Numbered from the stretch's first letter, positions 1 through 5,165 are shown. The stretch is DNA of 5,165 nt from an uncultured Bacillota bacterium (GCA_946545145.1 CAMNNG010000089.1:1-5165); one strand, 5' to 3'. Translations and numbers: made by a program. Notes: generated by a model from the sequence alone, not told the origin.

Positions 1-459
1 GATATACGGAGGAAGCGGCATCGAACCGATCTCCTCGAGCCTCTCCATGAATATGCCTTCGTATTCGAAAGTAACGATCCTCGTTCCGCCCTCGCCGTTC
101 GCGTCGATGTGGGCCCTGAATCCGTCGGCGAAGTCTACGCTGTCGCCCGGCTTCAGTCTTTTGCCAGGTCTGACCATGGTCTCCCATGTGTCGCCTTCGA
201 GCCTCTTAGTAAGCAGGAACTCCACCTTGGCTCCCGTGATCGCCTTAGTTCCGTAAAGCCTTGCGGGAAGCACCTTCGAGTCGTTGATGACGAGGCAGTC
301 GCCCGCCTTCAGATGCTTTTTCACGTCGCTGAAATGCTCGTGACTGACCGAGCCTGCCTTCCTGTCCACAACTAAAAGACGAGACCCGTCTCTTTTATCG
401 GCAGGTCTCTGTGCTATCAACTCTTCCGGCAGTTCATAATCAAAATCTGATACGTTCAT
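1..459 (-). CDS. queA: S-adenosylmethionine:tRNA ribosyltransferase-isomerase QueA, N-terminal part
   Basis: QueA transfers and isomerises the ribosyl part of S-adenosylmethionine onto 7-aminomethyl-7-deazaguanine at the wobble position of GUN-anticodon tRNAs, giving epoxyqueuosine; it is cytoplasmic. The frame is open from an ATG at 459 to the window edge, giving 153 residues of a protein usually about 340 long, so the C-terminal half lies outside. Family landmarks are clear: the N-terminal DFDYELPEELIAQ (residues 5-17), NDSKVLPARL (59-68), RPGKRLKPGD (97-106) and GSMPLPPYI at the visible end (145-153). The start is chosen because the family begins with this DFDY-LP block within a few residues of the initiator. 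No strong Shine-Dalgarno precedes it: the nearest AGGA is about 16 bases upstream, followed by an A-rich stretch. It lies 39 bases after ruvB on the same strand with no terminator between, so it is probably cotranscribed; ruvAB-queA-tgt is a known Firmicute order. The identification is firm. Confidence 0.96.
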   Translation of the reverse strand, partial: MNVSDFDYELPEELIAQRPADKRDGSRLLVVDRKAGSVSHEHFSDVKKHLKAGDCLVINDSKVLPARLYGTKAITGAKVEFLLTKRLEGDTWETMVRPGKRLKPGDSVDFADGFRAHIDANGEGGTRIVTFEYEGIFMERLEEIGSMPLPPYI

Positions 460-498
460 GTCGTTTTTTCTTTTGTCCTATCTAATCGTGTGCTTGAG

Positions 499-1545
499 TT
501 ATTCCTGATGTGTATCCATCTCGATCTGCTCACCGGCAAACTCCAGTCCAAGGTGCTTGTAAGCGAGCTCCGAGACTACACGTCCTTTCTGCGTCCTGTG
601 GAGGAATCCCGACTGTATGAGATACGGCTCGTAAGCATCCTCGATCGTTATCCTCTCTTCACCTATAGCCGCAGCTATGGTATCGATGCCTACAGGTCCT
701 CCTCCGAACCTCTCTATTATGACCCTCAGGATCTCCCTGTCAAGATGTTCGAGTCCCATATCGTCGACTTCCAGCGCGTCGAGCGCCTTTTTCGTAACAT
801 CTATGTCGATCCTTCCTGTGCCTAGGACCTGCGAGAAGTCTCTGATCCTCTTGAGCAGTCTGTTGACTATTCTCGGCGTTCCTCTGGACCTGATCGCTAT
901 CTCTGTGAGAGCGTCATCGTCTATCTCAGCACCGAGAAGTCCGGCTGTCCTGGAAGCGATCAGCTTCAGTTCGTCCGTCGTATAGTTTTCGAATTTGCAG
1001 ACCACGCCGAATCTGTCTCTTAACGGCGCGGAAAGACTTCCGGCCCTTGTCGTCGCTCCGATGAGAGTGAACTTCGCAAGATCGAGCCTGATCGATCTCG
1101 CAGCCGGTCCCTTTCCTATTATTATATCGAGCGCAAAGTCCTCCATAGCGGAGTAAAGAACCTCCTCTACGCTCCTGTTCAGTCTGTGTATCTCGTCTAT
1201 GAACAGTACATCGTTCTCATTGAGGTTCGTGAGTATCGCGGCCAGGTCTCCCGCCCTTGCTATCGCAGGACCGCTCGTGATCCTGATATCGACATCAAGC
1301 TCGTTTGCAATGATGCCCGCGAGCGTAGTCTTTCCAAGTCCCGGAGGTCCGTAGAACAGCACGTGGTCGAGAGCCTCTCCCCTCATCTTTGCGGCCTCGA
1401 TAAAGACCTTCAGATTGTCCGTTGCCGTCTTCTGACCGATATACTCCGAGAGCGTCTGCGGCCTGAGAGAATGCTCCGCTCTCTCCTCTCCGTCAGCTGC
1501 GCTGCCCGAAACTATTCTTTCATCTATATCTTCATATCCCTGCAT
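499..1545 (-). CDS. ruvB: Holliday junction branch-migration ATPase RuvB
   Basis: RuvB is the AAA+ hexameric motor that pumps DNA through the RuvA-bound Holliday junction during recombinational repair. Numbering from the ATG at 1545 gives 348 residues, close to the family norm of about 335-350. Visible motifs are SLRPQTLSEYIGQ near the N-terminus (26-38), Walker A GPPGLGKTT (66-74), Walker B LFIDEIHR (114-121), sensor 1 GATTRAG (163-169), the arginine-finger segment LRDRFG (175-180) and the sensor-2 region RGTPRIVNRLLKR (222-234). A C-terminal winged helix follows with GGGPVG and EDAYEPYLIQSGFLHRTQKGR. Start choice: the frame also opens at TTG 1563 and ATG 1554, but AAAGGA at 1555-1560 stands 9 bases before the ATG at 1545 and directly abuts the ATG at 1554, so 1545 is preferred. 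It follows ruvA by 38 bases and precedes queA. The sequence appears intact with no missing key residue. Confidence 0.97.
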   Translation of the reverse strand: MQGYEDIDERIVSGSAADGEERAEHSLRPQTLSEYIGQKTATDNLKVFIEAAKMRGEALDHVLFYGPPGLGKTTLAGIIANELDVDIRITSGPAIARAGDLAAILTNLNENDVLFIDEIHRLNRSVEEVLYSAMEDFALDIIIGKGPAARSIRLDLAKFTLIGATTRAGSLSAPLRDRFGVVCKFENYTTDELKLIASRTAGLLGAEIDDDALTEIAIRSRGTPRIVNRLLKRIRDFSQVLGTGRIDIDVTKKALDALEVDDMGLEHLDREILRVIIERFGGGPVGIDTIAAAIGEERITIEDAYEPYLIQSGFLHRTQKGRVVSELAYKHLGLEFAGEQIEMDTHQE

Positions 1546-1583
1546 TTCATGCATTCCTTTCAAGCGCTTACGCTATGATCCGC

Positions 1584-2171
1584 TTACATATTCTTGAGCG
1601 CGATCTTGATGTAATCTTCGACGGACAGACCGTCCTCGGCGCCGACCAGCGCGGTCTGGGCCTCAGTCCTTGAGTATCCGAGAGCCATGAGCGCGTCGGC
1701 AGCCTGCTGCTTTTCGCCTGTGTGCGTCTGCACTTCGGCGGGAAGCGGCTCGCCGTCGGCTATGCTCAGATCCTTCAGTTTGTCCTTCAGTTCGAGCACG
1801 ATCCTCTGGGCCGTCTTCTTTCCTATTCCGTTCGCCCTTGTCAGCATGTCTGCGTCTTCGAATACGATCGCCCTCTTGACGTCTGACGCCGGCATCGCGG
1901 ACAGGATCGCCATCGCGGCCTTTGCGCCTATGCCGTTGACGGTGATGAGCTTTTCGAAAAGAAGCAGACCGTCCTCATCGTCGAATCCGAAGAGGCTGAT
2001 GTCGTCTTCTCTGACGCTCATATATGTGAACACGGTGACCTCGCTGCCTTCATGGGCGAGGTAGAGCCTGCTGTTCTGCGGCACCGTCATCTCGAAGCCC
2101 ACGCCTCCGCATTCGACTACGACACTGGAAGCGAGCTTCATCTCTATAGTTCCTTTGATGTATCGAAACAT
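1584..2171 (-). CDS. ruvA: Holliday junction-binding protein RuvA
   Basis: RuvA forms tetramers that hold the four-way junction open in square-planar form and load RuvB rings on opposite arms. The protein has 195 residues, the usual family length. An OB-fold covers about residues 1-63, ending in VREDDISLFGF, where E55 and D56 coincide with the acidic pin known from E. coli RuvA. Two helix-hairpin-helix DNA-binding motifs follow: LITVNGIGAKAAMAIL (75-90) and LTRANGIGKKTAQRIV (110-125). After a flexible acidic linker (about 137-153), the C-terminal RuvB-interacting domain contains ALMALGYSRTEAQTAL and the terminal VEDYIKIALK. The ATG at 2171 is preceded by AGGAG at 2180-2184 with 8 bases of spacing. 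That site overlaps the ruvC stop codon, leaving only 11 bases between the genes, which implies translational coupling. The protein is complete and typical. Confidence 0.97.
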   Translation of the reverse strand: MFRYIKGTIEMKLASSVVVECGGVGFEMTVPQNSRLYLAHEGSEVTVFTYMSVREDDISLFGFDDEDGLLLFEKLITVNGIGAKAAMAILSAMPASDVKRAIVFEDADMLTRANGIGKKTAQRIVLELKDKLKDLSIADGEPLPAEVQTHTGEKQQAADALMALGYSRTEAQTALVGAEDGLSVEDYIKIALKNM

Positions 2172-2182
2172 GTTCTGTTCTC

Positions 2183-2698
2183 CTATCTCAGAGCCTGCCT
2201 GTGCGCGGCCCTTCCGAGCCTCGAGCTGCCCGGGGCGCTGTGTCCGTGTGTCACGGCAGCGGCCAGGGCGTCAGCCGTATCGTCCGGCTTTGGCACCTCT
2301 TTCAGATTGAGGATCGTCTTGACCATGAACTGGACCTGTTTCTTCTCGGCGCGTCCCGTGCCTGTAAGCGACTGCTTGATCTGAAGCGGCGTGTATTCAG
2401 CTATGTCTATCCCGCTGTTCGAGCACGCAAGAAGAGCCACGCCTCTCGCCTGGCCTACCAGTATAGCAGTCTTCGCATTGTTGTTGAAAAACAGTTCTTC
2501 TATAGCCGCCACCTCGGGCTCATATTCGGCGATGATATTCATCAGCCCTGTATACAAAGCCTTGAGTCTGTCGGGCATCGGCATGTCCTTGTCTGTGAAA
2601 ATAGAATCGTAAGCGACCACGTCAAAATGGTTGCCCTTCATGTCTATGACGCCCCATCCCATGATGGCGTATCCGGGGTCTATTCCAATGATCCTCAA
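2183..2698 (-). CDS. ruvC: Crossover junction endodeoxyribonuclease RuvC
   Basis: RuvC is the dimeric, metal-dependent resolvase that nicks two opposing strands of the Holliday junction. From the TTG at 2698 it has 171 residues, matching the usual 165-175. The RNase H-like fold shows the four acidic catalytic residues: D7 in RIIGIDPG, E67 in AAIEELFF, and D140 and D143 in DDTADALAAAVTH. NNNAKTAILVGQARG (about 72-86) and TPLQIKQSLTGTGRAEKKQV (about 103-122) are also family-typical. Start choice: a longer reading frame begins at TTG 2734, but that codon lies upstream of the predicted -10 box and has no ribosome site. TTG 2698 has AAGGAG 8 bases upstream and places the protein start exactly at the canonical RIIGIDPG. 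The tail after the last helix is short and basic (SSRLGRAAHRQALR), a common variable region. It is the first gene of the ruvC-ruvA-ruvB-queA operon. Confidence 0.95.
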   Translation of the reverse strand: MRIIGIDPGYAIMGWGVIDMKGNHFDVVAYDSIFTDKDMPMPDRLKALYTGLMNIIAEYEPEVAAIEELFFNNNAKTAILVGQARGVALLACSNSGIDIAEYTPLQIKQSLTGTGRAEKKQVQFMVKTILNLKEVPKPDDTADALAAAVTHGHSAPGSSRLGRAAHRQALR

Positions 2699-2706
2699 GC
2701 TTTCTT

Positions 2707-2712
2707 CTCCTT
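2707..2712 (-). promoter_or_regulatory. Shine-Dalgarno site deciding the ruvC TTG start
   Basis: AAGGAG on the minus strand stands 8 bases before the TTG at 2698. It is the only good ribosome-binding site near the ruvC 5' end, and it fixes the non-ATG start that aligns with the family N-terminus. Confidence 0.85.
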
Positions 2713-2720
2713 CGTGCGGA

Positions 2721-2749
2721 ATTATATCATACAAACATGTGTTTGTCTA
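2721..2749 (-). promoter_or_regulatory. Sigma-A-type promoter of the ruvC-ruvA-ruvB-queA operon
   Basis: On the minus strand, TAGACA (2749-2744, five of six matches to TTGACA) is separated by exactly 17 bases from a perfect TATAAT (2726-2721). A TG one base before TATAAT gives an extended -10. Transcription would start near 2714, leaving a leader of about 16 bases with the ruvC ribosome site almost at its 5' end. This is a consensus-quality promoter, and the strength of the match suggests a need for a repressor; see the LexA-like palindrome within it. Confidence 0.85.
2732..2745. promoter_or_regulatory. Probable LexA (SOS) operator in the ruv promoter
   Basis: The bases CAAACATGTGTTTG form the core of a 16-base inverted repeat (ACAAACA, two bases, TGTTTGT, at 2731-2746). 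The Gram-positive LexA box, as I recall it from Bacillus, is CGAACRNRYGTTYG or a close variant ending in C. This site keeps the AAC...GTT core and the R/Y centre, and differs mainly by A:T in place of G:C at the second position of each arm. It fills most of the spacer between the ruv -35 and -10, where a bound repressor would block RNA polymerase. ruvAB genes are LexA targets in E. coli and Bacillus. The site is seen directly; its assignment to LexA is inferred. Confidence 0.6.
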
Positions 2750-2766
2750 TGCGGGGCGATATTTGC

Positions 2767-2796
2767 TTGAATGTTTATACCGAAAAATGGTATAAT
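2767..2796 (+). promoter_or_regulatory. Sigma-A-type promoter of argR-recN
   Basis: On the plus strand a perfect TATAAT lies at 2791-2796, preceded by TG one base earlier (extended -10). TTGAAT at 2767-2772 is a moderate -35 (four of six matches) at 18-base spacing. Transcription would start near 2803, inside the 8-base palindrome ACGTACGT (2802-2809), with a leader of about 33 bases before the argR ATG. It is arranged back to back with the ruv promoter: the two -35 elements are only 17 bases apart. Confidence 0.8.
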
Positions 2797-2799
2797 TAT
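2775..2799. promoter_or_regulatory. Candidate operator overlapping the argR -10
   Basis: Two overlapping symmetric elements are visible. The first is a perfect 7-base inverted repeat, TTATACC (2775-2781) and GGTATAA (2789-2795), around a 7-base A-rich centre. The second is the AT-rich palindrome ATAATTAT (2792-2799). A TGAAT half-site, as found in ARG boxes (TGAAT, four bases, ATTCA), starts at 2768 in the -35 region but has only a weak partner at 2777-2781. ArgR proteins often repress their own gene, so ArgR binding here is plausible. Which of these elements it uses, if any, cannot be decided from the sequence. Confidence 0.4.
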
Positions 2800-2835
2800 G
2801 AACGTACGTAAAACTATTGTAAAGGTGATAACAAA

Positions 2836-3279
2836 ATGAGATACTCAAGACAAAATATGGTTCTGGAGCTTATCGAATCCAATGAGATCGAGACGCAGGA
2901 ACAGCTCTGCCAGCTTCTTCGCGAATCCGGATACAACGTCACTCAGGCGACCGTATCCAGAGACATCAAGGAGCTGCAGCTCGTCAAAAAGCTCTCCTCC
3001 TCCGGGAGATACAAATATGTCCAGAGCAAAGATGAAGGTCCCATTTCAGGACGCTTCGTCAAGATCTTCAAAGAGACGATCACTTCCGTCGACTCGGCGG
3101 GCAACATCGTCGTAATAAAAACGCTCTCGGGATGCGGTTCGGCCGCAGCCGAGGCTATCGACTCGCTCGGCATGAGCCACATCGTTGGTTCCGTTGCCGG
3201 CGACAATACCATACTCGTCGTTATCGACGATCAGAAAAACGTTTCAGATATTGTAGACAGATTCAAGGAGTTACTTTAA
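2836..3279 (+). CDS. argR: Arginine-responsive transcriptional regulator ArgR/AhrC
   Basis: ArgR is a hexameric DNA-binding protein that, with L-arginine as corepressor, controls arginine biosynthesis and catabolism genes. At 147 residues it is the typical family length (about 150). The N-terminal winged helix-turn-helix (about 1-65) contains the recognition helix segment QATVSRDIKEL (37-47) with the diagnostic S41-R42 pair. The C-terminal oligomerisation and arginine-binding domain (about 75-147) includes GCGSAAAEAIDSLG (99-112) and GSVAGDNTILVVIDD (118-132). Many homologues read GDDT where this has GDNT, so one of the two acidic positions near the ligand is Asn here; I regard this as a tolerated variant. 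The start is supported by AAAGGTGAT (2821-2829), a near-perfect anti-16S match 6 bases before the ATG. Its stop codon directly abuts the recN start. Neighbouring argR and recN is a conserved Firmicute arrangement (ahrC-recN in Bacillus). Confidence 0.96.
   Translation: MRYSRQNMVLELIESNEIETQEQLCQLLRESGYNVTQATVSRDIKELQLVKKLSSSGRYKYVQSKDEGPISGRFVKIFKETITSVDSAGNIVVIKTLSGCGSAAAEAIDSLGMSHIVGSVAGDNTILVVIDDQKNVSDIVDRFKELL
3265..3270 (+). promoter_or_regulatory. recN ribosome-binding site inside argR
   Basis: AAGGAG lies within the last codons of argR, 9 bases before the recN ATG. Because the argR TAA (3277-3279) touches the recN ATG (3280), translation of recN is probably coupled to termination on argR. 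Confidence 0.85.
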
Positions 3280-4908
3280 ATGATCACTCATATCAGTGTT
3301 AAGGATCTAGCGACCATCGAGAATATCGATATCGACATGCACAAAGGGCTCAATGTCATCACAGGCGAGACAGGCGCGGGAAAATCTGTATTCGTCGAAG
3401 CCCTCAGCCTCGCCCTCGGCTCCCGCGCTGACAGTTCTTACGTCAGGACGGGATGCGACAAGGCTATCGTCCAGATGATTTGTGAACATAACAACAACGA
3501 TATCCTCATCACGCGCGAGATCTCAAGTACAGGAAAAAACATGTGCCGTATAGACGACCGCATCGTTACTCTCGGCGAGCTTCAGGAGCTTACAGGAAAA
3601 CTCGCTGACATACACGGCCAGTACGACAACCAGTCCCTTCTCAAGGTCGAGAACCACCTCAAGCTCGTAGACGCTTACGAGAAAGGCGCGATCAGCCCGA
3701 TCAAGAGAAAAGTAGCCGAGTACTACGACAACTACATCGACGCGTGCAGACGTCTCAAAGAGGCTGAGCAGAAAGCCGAGAACGTCGACCAGCAGAAAGA
3801 ATACCTGCGCTACAGGATCGACGAGATCGAAAAAGCCGGCCTGATAGTCGGCGAAGACGAGCGTCACAAGGAAGAGCTCGAGATCATGGAAAACAACGAG
3901 CAGATCTACGGAGCTCTCGACCGCGCGTTCAATAACGCTTACGCAAGAGAAGGCTCCGCCCTCGACAGACTCGACGATGTCATCGCTCCGATCAAGGAGA
4001 TCTCAGGCATCTCCAGAGAGGCAGCCGGCTTCGAGGACGAGATCAGCGACTTCTACTACCGCTTCGAGGACATCGCGAACAGGATCCGCGACATGAGAGA
4101 CCGCATCGTCTTCAACCGCGAGAGGATCGAAGAGCTCAATGACAGACTCTACTTCATCGGTGAGCTGAAGGCAAAATACGGCGAAACGATCGACGATATC
4201 CTGAACTACAAGGATCAGATGGAACACGAACTGTTCGACCTTGCAGATATCGAGGCTGACGTAGACTCAAGGTTCCTTGAGAAATCGAGGATCGAAGAGA
4301 TGCTGAAGAACGAGACGGAAAGTCTCAGCAGGCTCCGCCACTCGGCAGCTTACAATCTCCAGTCGAAGATCCAGAACGAGCTCGAGAACCTGAACTTCAA
4401 AGACGCGACCTTCTCCATCAGCTTCGGCCAGAAGGAAGGCTACGATCCCAACGGAACGGACGTCATCGAGTTCCTTCTCAGCGCGAACACAGGAGAGCCG
4501 CTCAAACCGCTTTCGAAGATCGCTTCCGGCGGTGAGATGTCCAGGATAATGCTCGCCTTCAAGAAGGTCATCGGAGAATACGACGGCATCGATACGATGA
4601 TATTCGACGAGATCGACTCCGGAATCAGCGGAGAGACGGCGGCCATCGTATCCAAGGAGCTCAGCCAGATCGCGCAGAACCACCAGATAATCTGCATCAC
4701 TCACCTTCCGCCGATCGCAGCGGCAGCGGACCACAACTACCGCATCGAAAAGTCGGCTGATAAGGAGAGGACATACACGACGATGAGCCACCTTTCGGAC
4801 AACGAAAAAATAACCGAGATCGCAAGGCTCCTCGCAGGAATCAACATCTCAGACATCACGCTTGCAAGCGCAAAAGAGATGATCGCGATCGCGGCTCATG
4901 TAAAGTAA
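3280..4908 (+). CDS. recN: DNA double-strand break repair ATPase RecN
   Basis: RecN is an SMC-like ATPase that gathers at double-strand breaks and holds DNA ends or sister chromatids during RecA-dependent repair. The protein has 542 residues (relatives are about 550-580). The N-terminal half of the ATPase head has Walker A GETGAGKS (29-36) and the RecN-typical LADIHGQYDNQSLL (108-121). Charged, heptad-like helical stretches at about 138-205 and 265-360 fit the antiparallel coiled coil, shorter than in true SMC proteins. The C-terminal head half has the ABC signature ASGGEMSR (415-422), Walker B DTMIFDEID (438-446) with the D-GISG D-loop, and the H-loop CITHLPPIA (472-480). Most RecN proteins I know read THLPQIA, so P478 is a small oddity. 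The ATG abuts the argR stop, and both genes share the promoter at 2767-2796. The frame is intact throughout. Confidence 0.96.
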   Translation: MITHISVKDLATIENIDIDMHKGLNVITGETGAGKSVFVEALSLALGSRADSSYVRTGCDKAIVQMICEHNNNDILITREISSTGKNMCRIDDRIVTLGELQELTGKLADIHGQYDNQSLLKVENHLKLVDAYEKGAISPIKRKVAEYYDNYIDACRRLKEAEQKAENVDQQKEYLRYRIDEIEKAGLIVGEDERHKEELEIMENNEQIYGALDRAFNNAYAREGSALDRLDDVIAPIKEISGISREAAGFEDEISDFYYRFEDIANRIRDMRDRIVFNRERIEELNDRLYFIGELKAKYGETIDDILNYKDQMEHELFDLADIEADVDSRFLEKSRIEEMLKNETESLSRLRHSAAYNLQSKIQNELENLNFKDATFSISFGQKEGYDPNGTDVIEFLLSANTGEPLKPLSKIASGGEMSRIMLAFKKVIGEYDGIDTMIFDEIDSGISGETAAIVSKELSQIAQNHQIICITHLPPIAAAADHNYRIEKSADKERTYTTMSHLSDNEKITEIARLLAGINISDITLASAKEMIAIAAHVK

Positions 4909-4937
4909 GCTAAGAGCTAATTGATCAAAACAATGAA

Positions 4938-5165
4938 TCAGAGCAGCGCGTCCAGCACGGCCGCGCTGTTTTCTATTTCTACACCGATGCGCGCCATGTC
5001 GTCCATATTCGCCTTCTGGATCTCGTCCGTCATCGACGAGCAGCAGTCATCTACCGCTATCGTCCTGAGATCATAGGAAATGCCGTCATAAGCCGTAGTC
5101 CTGATGCAGTTGGGCGTGGTAGTGCCCGTGAGGATCACAGTGTCTATCCCGCGCGCCTTCAGCTC
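4938..5165 (-). CDS. Isochorismatase-like cysteine hydrolase, C-terminal part
   Basis: The frame is open from the right edge of the window to a TGA at 4940-4938, showing the last 75 residues of a protein that in this family is usually about 180-220 long. The N-terminal part, with the expected catalytic Asp and Lys, is outside. The visible part carries the family core ELKARGIDTVILTGTTTPNC, in which Cys20 of the fragment (in NCIRTTAYDG) sits at the catalytic cysteine position. The conserved IAVDDCCSS strand-loop and a helix (EIQKANMDDMARIG) follow. Such enzymes hydrolyse amides or vinyl ethers (nicotinamide, carbamoylsarcosine, isochorismate); the substrate here cannot be told. A GTG at 5138 could be mistaken for a start, but the conserved strand continues upstream of it, so the gene simply runs off the edge. 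It converges on recN with a 29-base gap. Confidence 0.88.
   Translation of the reverse strand, partial: ELKARGIDTVILTGTTTPNCIRTTAYDGISYDLRTIAVDDCCSSMTDEIQKANMDDMARIGVEIENSAAVLDALL
4944..4980 (+). terminator. Rho-independent terminator for argR-recN, inside the convergent gene
   Basis: A perfect 7-base-pair GC-rich stem, CAGCGCG (4944-4950) and CGCGCTG (4962-4968), encloses an 11-base loop and is followed at once by TTTTCTATTTCT. In the plus direction this is a good intrinsic terminator 35 bases after the recN stop. It overlaps the last codons of the convergent hydrolase gene. In the minus direction the stem is followed by CTCTGATTC, without a strong U-run, so it is better suited to stopping the recN transcript. 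The loop is rather long, which lowers certainty. Confidence 0.6.

Noticed and set aside
460..498. Gap between ruvB and queA, considered as a promoter or terminator site
   Set aside because: No convincing -35/-10 pair or stem with a U-run is visible; it is merely A-rich on the coding strand.
490..825. 111-codon plus-strand open frame opposite ruvB
   Set aside because: It is a shadow of the ruvB winged-helix region with no motif of its own.
1563..1574. Short inverted repeat AGCG/CGCT in the ruvA-ruvB gap, considered as a terminator or attenuator
   Set aside because: It has only four base pairs, no U-run follows, and both genes belong to one operon; too weak to call.
1186..1578. 130-codon plus-strand open frame opposite the ruvB N-terminus
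   Set aside because: It is antisense to the Walker A and B region of ruvB and ends across the ruvB start; no supporting signal was found.
2201..2770. 189-codon plus-strand open frame opposite ruvC
   Set aside because: It is antisense to a clear ruvC with all catalytic residues, extends over the divergent promoter region, has no recognisable domain, and has a composition expected from a codon-biased complementary strand.
2802..2809. Palindrome ACGTACGT at the predicted argR transcription start
   Set aside because: Eight-base palindromes are expected by chance, and there is no second copy or known regulator match; noted only as part of the promoter.
4267..4791. 174-codon minus-strand open frame opposite recN
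   Set aside because: It overlies the conserved recN ATPase motifs, and its Val/Leu/Asp-rich sequence is what complementary reading of recN codons produces; no family features are seen.
4921..4928. Palindrome TTGATCAA in the gap after recN
   Set aside because: It is short, AT-rich and without a following U-run, so it is not a terminator; the GC-rich stem at 4944-4968 fits far better.
1..5165. Search for CRISPR repeats, insertion-sequence ends, tRNA or rRNA genes, toxin-antitoxin or defence genes
   Set aside because: Nothing resembling these was seen; the window is nearly filled by seven recognisable housekeeping or metabolic genes.

Overview
This window is an ordinary chromosomal housekeeping segment from a Gram-positive bacterium, most likely a member of the Firmicutes (Clostridia or a relative). 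Three things point there: argR lies immediately before recN, the order ruvC-ruvA-ruvB-queA is the Firmicute arrangement, and the Shine-Dalgarno and promoter sequences are strong and of Firmicute type. Base composition is close to balanced in the genes and clearly AT-rich in the one real intergenic region. I cannot name the genus. No spoIVB/spo0A genes follow recN, unlike in many spore-forming Clostridia, which may mean a non-sporulating or rearranged lineage (inference).

Layout. The left half (1-2698) is one minus-strand operon read right to left: ruvC (TTG start at 2698), ruvA, ruvB and the first 153 codons of queA, which runs off the left edge. The first three encode the complete Holliday-junction machine: RuvA binds the junction, RuvB is the branch-migration motor and RuvC is the resolvase. 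queA encodes an enzyme of queuosine tRNA modification. The right half holds a plus-strand pair, argR and recN, joined with no gap (the stop of one abuts the start of the other). The 3' end of a convergent minus-strand gene of the isochorismatase-like cysteine hydrolase family (4938-5165) runs off the right edge.

The 137-base region between ruvC and argR (2699-2835) is the main regulatory site. It carries back-to-back sigma-A-type promoters, both with extended -10 elements. A palindrome sits between the -35 and -10 of the ruv promoter and resembles the Gram-positive LexA (SOS) box. A second inverted repeat and an AT-rich palindrome overlap the argR -10 and are candidates for ArgR autoregulation. 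A rho-independent terminator for argR-recN appears to lie inside the 3' coding end of the convergent hydrolase gene.

Functionally, two recombination-repair units (RuvABC, and RecN with ArgR) diverge from one control region. I saw no mobile element, CRISPR array, RNA gene, frameshift or previously undescribed system. The points worth a second look are regulatory and start-site details.
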